This document shows, piece after piece, positions 9,401 through 11,656 of a stretch of 11,656 nt of DNA. The DNA comes from an uncultured Verrucomicrobiae bacterium. Its GTDB lineage: Bacteria; Verrucomicrobiota; Verrucomicrobiia; Palsa-1439. Location of the stretch: the NCBI GenBank assembly GCA_937927265.1, contig CALBCO010000102.1, positions 1 through 11,656 of the forward strand. The letters are read 5' to 3'. The position numbers and the translations under genes are program-made. Positions within the stretch are counted from its first letter, which is position 1; each line of letters starts with the position of its first letter. The notes beneath the pieces were generated by a model. The model made no database searches. It saw only the letters and a list, made by a program, of their open reading frames with translations, and had not been told where the DNA came from.

Positions 9401-9687
9401 GTGCCGGTAATGGTCACGGGCGTGGTGCCGTCCACCGTGCCGGTGGCCAAGTACGAAGCGGCACCGTAGAACAGCGGCCCGGTGTAGTTGGCGCTCGGCG
9501 ACAAAGGAGCCGTATCGCTAAAGGGAATGACCCGCGTCACATTCGTGCCGGCCACCCAGCCGCGTGAAAAATTCTGGTTTGCCGTGACGTAATCGTTGGT
9601 CCAGTTGTAGGACAACATCGGCGATTGCCCAACAGCGGAACCGACAAAAAACAGGAAAACAGCGAACACAATCTCAACTCTTGTCAT
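6346..9687 (-). CDS. Secreted SGNH/GDSL-type hydrolase fused to RCC1 propeller and conserved C-terminal tail
   Basis: 1113 residues from the ATG at 9687. The frame stays open to an ATG at 9903, but the extra 72 residues are Arg-rich and cross an inverted repeat, whereas 9687 starts a signal peptide (MTRVEIVFAVFLFFVGSAVG, cut probably before Q). Order: beta-sandwich-like region about 25-265 (unrecognised); SGNH hydrolase-like 270-610; RCC1 propeller 639-982; tail 985-1113 with 'DFDRDGRMNLLEY'. Hydrolase evidence: block I 'FYFGNSLTES' (candidate Ser278), 'WEATVLQPFG' (359-363) resembling the 'wD.VvLQ' strand, and a C-terminal D..H pair 'ADSLHIRAG' (Asp544, His547) before 'FYTALFGAHP'. Such enzymes remove acyl groups from polysaccharides or lipids; no substrate is indicated. 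It has no good SD: AGG abuts the ATG. It is 50 nt upstream of the 2089-residue gene. Catalysis is inferred, not shown. Confidence 0.88.
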   Translation of the reverse strand: MTRVEIVFAVFLFFVGSAVGQSPMLSYNWTNDYVTANQNFSRGWVAGTNVTRVIPFSDTAPLSPSANYTGPLFYGAASYLATGTVDGTTPVTITGTPVARVSNSSSGDEIYASIASSTITNGGYLHVQGAVLYYFKTNTPFQVGDTSLRWTSGSYAYLSRFQWVLRDGQGNLFISDMNIQIPNTGATFHSNNLTTRRWAPFDPTQENLFTAAGDYRFAAEVGLDFTQITGAGVLITVSGVRTNTGNRNLNASIRQFDAFPHDPDRDAALVSAFYFGNSLTESTWPDAHPALGASAGKIWEFAKNVGAGWQLWQHRYVLYVGGGLDPGSSGEYTIDPGAVSDSSTVIQNFVTKPWEATVLQPFGAVMWTEVVTQKWSTVFPKPTDCGDPQSATDIIAAYLAYNPAGRVCIYPTWNGTGAGIVPPRDQWPEWTLYYPKTNEFVVGQPHSEFTNHGFDYDQKYFDFYQSEDPPWTNQRNGTRDYEHKLFAELVARHPQLWEQGRFTLIPIRTIFQRLNQLYLAGGDPELNNPDVPEKITHISKFYADSLHIRAGLPQFTAAASFYTALFGAHPGTLDWTIYNIPTDYPSDPNHDRFPTLAMTAARVAQVCDVIWELFQEHPYSVRRVSPFTAGVRGGPDTAHLWGANHFGQLGKENYPTNVVLPEALSDSMNIVPGGDYAFAIKSDGSVLGFGKNTRGRLGDATFVSRAFPYKVVLLPPVRQIAPGVNHVAAITQTGEVWAWGANDAGQLGDDYGRFGATTNGFPIPPENARPRRVAGLPANAVQVACGTNFTAACFADGSVWTWGGMTTSTPTQVTALPAIRSVTAGDAFVLALATNGTVWAWGTNDRGQLGQGDTTDRATPVQIPGLAGITNIVAGAAHALTLITNGTLYVWGDNATGQLGLPGAQLSPVVLDLGQPVREIAAGTAHSAARLADRSLWTWGVNESGQLGDGTTVSRSTPQQVMDRVAQVRAAGNQTAALTAGPRPTFAAWQAARFTSEEIAGGQATAAADFDRDGRMNLLEYIQQSNPKNPDGAPQFACRMEGDEFVFETEYLAADTGVEISWETSTDLRNWEPAAPSSAQFLPNDDTERAVLRFNIGPGQDRLFVRMKVRLVE
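6745..7773 (-). repeat. Seven RCC1 repeats (beta-propeller) in the SGNH hydrolase protein, one blade degenerate
   Basis: Blade signatures fall at residues about 639, 686, 736, 799, 838, 888 and 936 (LWGAN, VLGFG, VWAWG, VWTWG, VWAWG, LYVWG, LWTWG), mostly followed by 'N..GQLG'. Spacings are 47, 50, 63, 39, 50 and 48. The third interval carries an insertion ('DDYGRFGATTNGFPIPPENA'). The fourth blade lacks the 'GQLG.G' turn and is about 11 residues short. The total of seven still suits a closed propeller. Confidence 0.88.
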
Positions 9688-9781
9688 CCTATAAGCCGCA
9701 GTGAAAAGTGGGAAGAACAGGCGAGGACCCGCAGCAGCAACCACGGGGAGTGGATGGATGGTCGCACCTGCCGGGTGAATG

Positions 9782-9858
9782 GTAGGGCGCGACCGCCGGG
9801 CGCGCCGAAAACCGTATTGACCTTTGCGCCCGCGGCGCCCCCGGCGGTCGCGCCCCAC
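9782..9858. repeat. Long imperfect inverted repeat, REP/BIME-like pair
   Basis: The arms 9785-9806 and 9834-9855 are reverse complements at 21 of 22 positions (core GGGCGCGACCGCCGGG). Pairing extends three more bases after one mismatch (9782-9784 with 9856-9858, GGT/ACC with A/C opposed). The loop is 27 nt. The left arm can also fold on itself (GGCGCG with CGCGCC around a short loop), so this looks like two small palindromic units in opposite orientation, as in REP doublets. It lies 95-171 nt upstream of the SGNH start and would fold in its leader RNA if transcription starts upstream. Family assignment is inference. Confidence 0.6.
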
Positions 9859-9920
9859 CCACGACCATGCAATTGCGAGATTTAGGTTCATCAGACACCT
9901 CATCGTGTGGCTACCTTCGT

Positions 9921-9948
9921 TGTTGCCGCGAGCAGGCTCGCGGCGACA
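9921..9948. other. Tight 13-bp palindrome downstream of the partial gene
   Basis: The arms 9921-9933 and 9936-9948 pair over 13 bases with a single non-Watson-Crick G/T position and only AG between them (core GCCGCGAGC-AG-GCTCGCGGC). It sits about 125 nt beyond the stop of the partial gene, where a terminator would be expected, but no T-run follows on the minus strand. It could be a REP-like unit, an mRNA-stabilising hairpin or a factor-dependent stop site. Confidence 0.45.
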
Positions 9949-10073
9949 ATGACTATTCCCGTGGGGGCAGTGTCAAGATGCGCCCTGCGTGACGCCCCAT
10001 CCTGCTGACACCGGAGGGTGCGGCGAGCGACCGCGCCGTCGCGCATTGTTGTAGATGAACAGCGAACAAACAT

Positions 10074-11656
10074 CTAATCCGCTATCGTCGCCTTCAGCCG
10101 CAGGAACAACCGGTCTTGACCTGGGGCAAGCGTGAAGCGGAACGTGAACCGTTCACGGTCGCCAAGGTCCTGTGTCTCCGTCGTTGTCGGAGTGGCCGGA
10201 TTCCAATTCCTCAGGTCGAGTGAAGTTTGCCATTCCACCGTTGCCGCGCTGGTGGTCAGCAACTCGGCGCGGAAGACATATTCGCCATTTTCCATACTGC
10301 CGCCGTACAACGCCGGCCAGTCGGGCACATGCGGGTTCAGGCCCAACAGAAATTCCAAGAGGTTGATGTAGGCATCGCCATCGGGATTGGCCGTGGGGGC
10401 GCCGGCGGAATATTGCGCGGCCCATTGCGCATAGGTGCGTTGAGCGACAATGTTGACGGTGTCGCTGGCGGTGGTGGTGCCGTCGTTCACGGTGATGCCA
10501 GCCAGGTAATGGCCCCAGTTTGCATACGTGTGGGCCGGATTGGCGTTCGTCGCCCCAGGGGTGCCGTCGCCAAAGGTCCAGGCATACGTCACCGCCGGCA
10601 ACCGGAGGTTTTCCCAGAGTGGACCTTTGTCGGTCGGGGTGTAATCGGGGTCAGTGGTGAAGAGGAACCGGTCCACCCGGTAATCGTTGTCACGAGCGCG
10701 GAGGTTGAAGGTATGAGTGCCGGCTTTGACCACAAACGGTGTAGTGTGCCGGTGCCAGCGCCACACATAATGCGGGCCGCCATCCACATCGTCAAACGCG
10801 CCGCCGACTTGCGCGCCATCCAGGCCAACCCAGCAGGAGTTTTCGGTGTTGTTGTCGGATTTGACGCGCATCCAGAGGTAATACGTACCGTTGGTGGGGA
10901 ACTGGATGGCATAGTCCAGTTGGGCGGTGGCGTTCCAAGCTCGGCCGCTGCTGGAGGCATAGCTGCTCATGAAATCGCCCACGCAACCCTGGTAATCGGG
11001 GTAGCCGACCGGCCACCACTCAGCCCAGATCCTGCCCTCATCGTAATCCACTTTCCGGTGATAACTCTCAGCCTCCACCAGCACGATGTTGTGTTCCGCC
11101 GCCACGGCTCCGTTGGTGCCCGTGCCGCCGCTGACGATCCCCGCCAAATCCACATTAAGGGGGGCCAGCCCGCGCGCCGGCGCAGCCAGTGCATCCACCG
11201 CCAACGGCGTCTCCGGCACAGTCACCGCCCAGGAATGTGAGGCCAGTCCGCCCCGGTCATCCGCGACGTCACACTGGACCGTGTACGCGCCAGACATAGT
11301 GGGCGCGATGTAAGTGAACGTAGTCTGGTTTTCGTAACGGGTCTGGCGCGCGCCGTTGACGTACCACCGGTAAGCGAGCGGGTCAGCATCGGGATCGGTC
11401 GCCGCGACAAGGAAGCTCTGCCGCTGCCGTGGCGCAAGCGTCAGGGGCGTGTCGGGCATCGTCAATGTGAACGACGGCGGGTTGTTCCCCGGCGCGTTCG
11501 TCACAATGAACGTGTAGGGAATCAGCACTTCGGGTTCATCCGGATCGTTGGAGAAGACGCGCAAGTAGCCGGTATGGGTGCCGGGACCGGCCAGCGTGGT
11601 GTCGAAGGTAATGGTGATGTTGGTCTGCGTGCCGCCGTCGAGGTAACCGGCAAACG
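10074..11656 (-). CDS. 3' part of a secreted multidomain protein with ASH-like, Ig/PKD and CBM6/35-like modules and the conserved tail
   Basis: 526 complete codons are visible and end in TAG; the frame is open to the right edge, so the N-terminus is missing. The TTG at 11564 is internal, because the fold continues upstream of it. Numbering from the first full codon: 1-50 ASH/Ig-like end strand ('ITITFDTTLAGPGTHTGYL', then 'VFSNDPDEPEV'), a module often trailing S8 peptidases and other exported proteins; 58-147 Ig/PKD-like ('ATDPDADPLAYRWYV'); 150-179 first part of a PKD ('GLAPLNVDLAGIVSGGTG'); 188-345 a CBM6/35-like domain ('VLVEAESYHR', 'GTYYLWMRVKSDNNTENSCW', 'DRFLFTTDPDYTPT'); 355-405 second part of the PKD ('TYAWTFGDGTPGATNANPAH'); 406-526 tail ('ANPDGDAYINLLEF', 'PGQDRLFLRLK'). 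Likely secreted and carbohydrate-binding. Any catalytic domain would lie outside the window. Confidence 0.88.
   Translation of the reverse strand, partial: FAGYLDGGTQTNITITFDTTLAGPGTHTGYLRVFSNDPDEPEVLIPYTFIVTNAPGNNPPSFTLTMPDTPLTLAPRQRQSFLVAATDPDADPLAYRWYVNGARQTRYENQTTFTYIAPTMSGAYTVQCDVADDRGGLASHSWAVTVPETPLAVDALAAPARGLAPLNVDLAGIVSGGTGTNGAVAAEHNIVLVEAESYHRKVDYDEGRIWAEWWPVGYPDYQGCVGDFMSSYASSSGRAWNATAQLDYAIQFPTNGTYYLWMRVKSDNNTENSCWVGLDGAQVGGAFDDVDGGPHYVWRWHRHTTPFVVKAGTHTFNLRARDNDYRVDRFLFTTDPDYTPTDKGPLWENLRLPAVTYAWTFGDGTPGATNANPAHTYANWGHYLAGITVNDGTTTASDTVNIVAQRTYAQWAAQYSAGAPTANPDGDAYINLLEFLLGLNPHVPDWPALYGGSMENGEYVFRAELLTTSAATVEWQTSLDLRNWNPATPTTTETQDLGDRERFTFRFTLAPGQDRLFLRLKATIAD
10440..11207 (-). 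other. PKD domain split by an inserted carbohydrate-binding module
   Basis: The first PKD strands are encoded at 11118-11207 ('GLAPLNVDLAGIVSGGTG') and the rest at 10440-10592 ('VTYAWTFGDG', then 'NPAHTYANWGHYLAGITVND'). In ordinary PKD domains these two pieces are directly joined ('..VSGGTxPYTYAWTFGDG..'). Here about 175 residues lie between them (10593-11117), with a CBM6/35-like core at 10620-11093. The frame is intact throughout. The split is read from motif order; an actual nested fold is inferred. Confidence 0.65.

Larger units (their letters stand above)
9688..10073. other. 386-nt noncoding interval between the tail-bearing partial gene and the SGNH gene
   Basis: This gap holds the long inverted repeat at 9782-9858 and the tight palindrome at 9921-9948, listed separately. 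It must contain either the promoter of the SGNH gene or a read-through linker. I could not pick a convincing -35/-10 pair on the minus strand. There is no T-run typical of an intrinsic terminator after either structure. The leftward frame open through 9903 is considered non-coding (see the SGNH gene). Confidence 0.6.

Noticed and set aside
8332..9567. Plus-strand 411-residue reading frame
   Set aside because: It is antisense to the SGNH region, whose catalytic motifs and signal peptide are clear; the translated sequence has no domain motifs.
9921..9948. Intrinsic terminator for the partial gene
   Set aside because: The stem is strong, but no T-run follows on the minus strand and the loop is only two bases, so it is listed as a palindrome of unknown role.
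10022..10044. GC-rich segment resembling the REP-like core, possible third copy
   Set aside because: Only 'GCGACCGC' and a 5-bp stem (GCGAC/GTCGC) are shared; too weak in a GC-rich stretch to call.
10227..11240. Plus-strand 337-residue reading frame
   Set aside because: It overlaps antisense the CBM, PKD and tail coding region, which carries recognisable motifs throughout; it is a shadow frame.
10074..11564. TTG at 11564 as the start of the third gene
   Set aside because: The frame continues without a stop to the window edge and encodes 30 more residues that complete the same Ig/ASH strand pattern; no signal peptide follows the TTG.
1..11656. tRNA, rRNA, riboswitch, transposase or phage genes
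   Set aside because: No cloverleaf with a CCA-type acceptor, rRNA motif, recognisable aptamer or recombinase motif was seen on either strand; nearly all sequence is accounted for by the three genes.

Overview
The window is GC-rich (about 60% by eye) and carries three very large genes, all reading leftward on the minus strand. Each encodes a secreted or surface-type mosaic protein built from beta-rich modules. Two have clear N-terminal signal peptides; the third runs off the right edge. All three end in the same kind of tail: a calcium-loop-like 'DxDxDG..NLLE' segment, then a beta-rich block with 'W(Q/E)TS.DLRNW' and a terminal 'GPGQDRLF(V/L)R(M/L)K'. This tail style, with PKD, Fn3, LamG, DNRLRE, RCC1 and He_PIG modules, is typical of Verrucomicrobiota and relatives of the PVC group. 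The taxon is inferred from protein style only; no marker gene is present.

Layout in transcription order (right to left): (1) 11656-10074, the 3' part of a gene with an ASH-like edge fragment, an Ig/PKD-like domain, a PKD domain apparently interrupted by a CBM6/35-like carbohydrate-binding module, and the tail. (2) 10073-9688, a 386-nt noncoding gap with a tight palindrome and a long imperfect inverted repeat made of two REP-like half-sites. (3) 9687-6346, an SGNH/GDSL-type hydrolase fused to a seven-repeat RCC1 propeller and the tail. (4) a 50-nt gap. (5) 6295-26, a 2089-residue protein with a gingipain (C25)-like N-terminal domain, Fn3, He_PIG, DNRLRE, LamG, five PKD-like domains, a second seven-repeat RCC1 propeller and the tail.

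The short spacing suggests that the SGNH gene and the 2089-residue gene are co-transcribed. A plausible reading is a set of exported proteins that bind or modify extracellular polysaccharide or surface polymers and share one C-terminal sorting or anchoring module. No substrate can be read from the sequence. No RNA genes, transposases, CRISPR arrays or regulators were found. The long plus-strand reading frames are antisense shadows of the GC-rich minus-strand genes.
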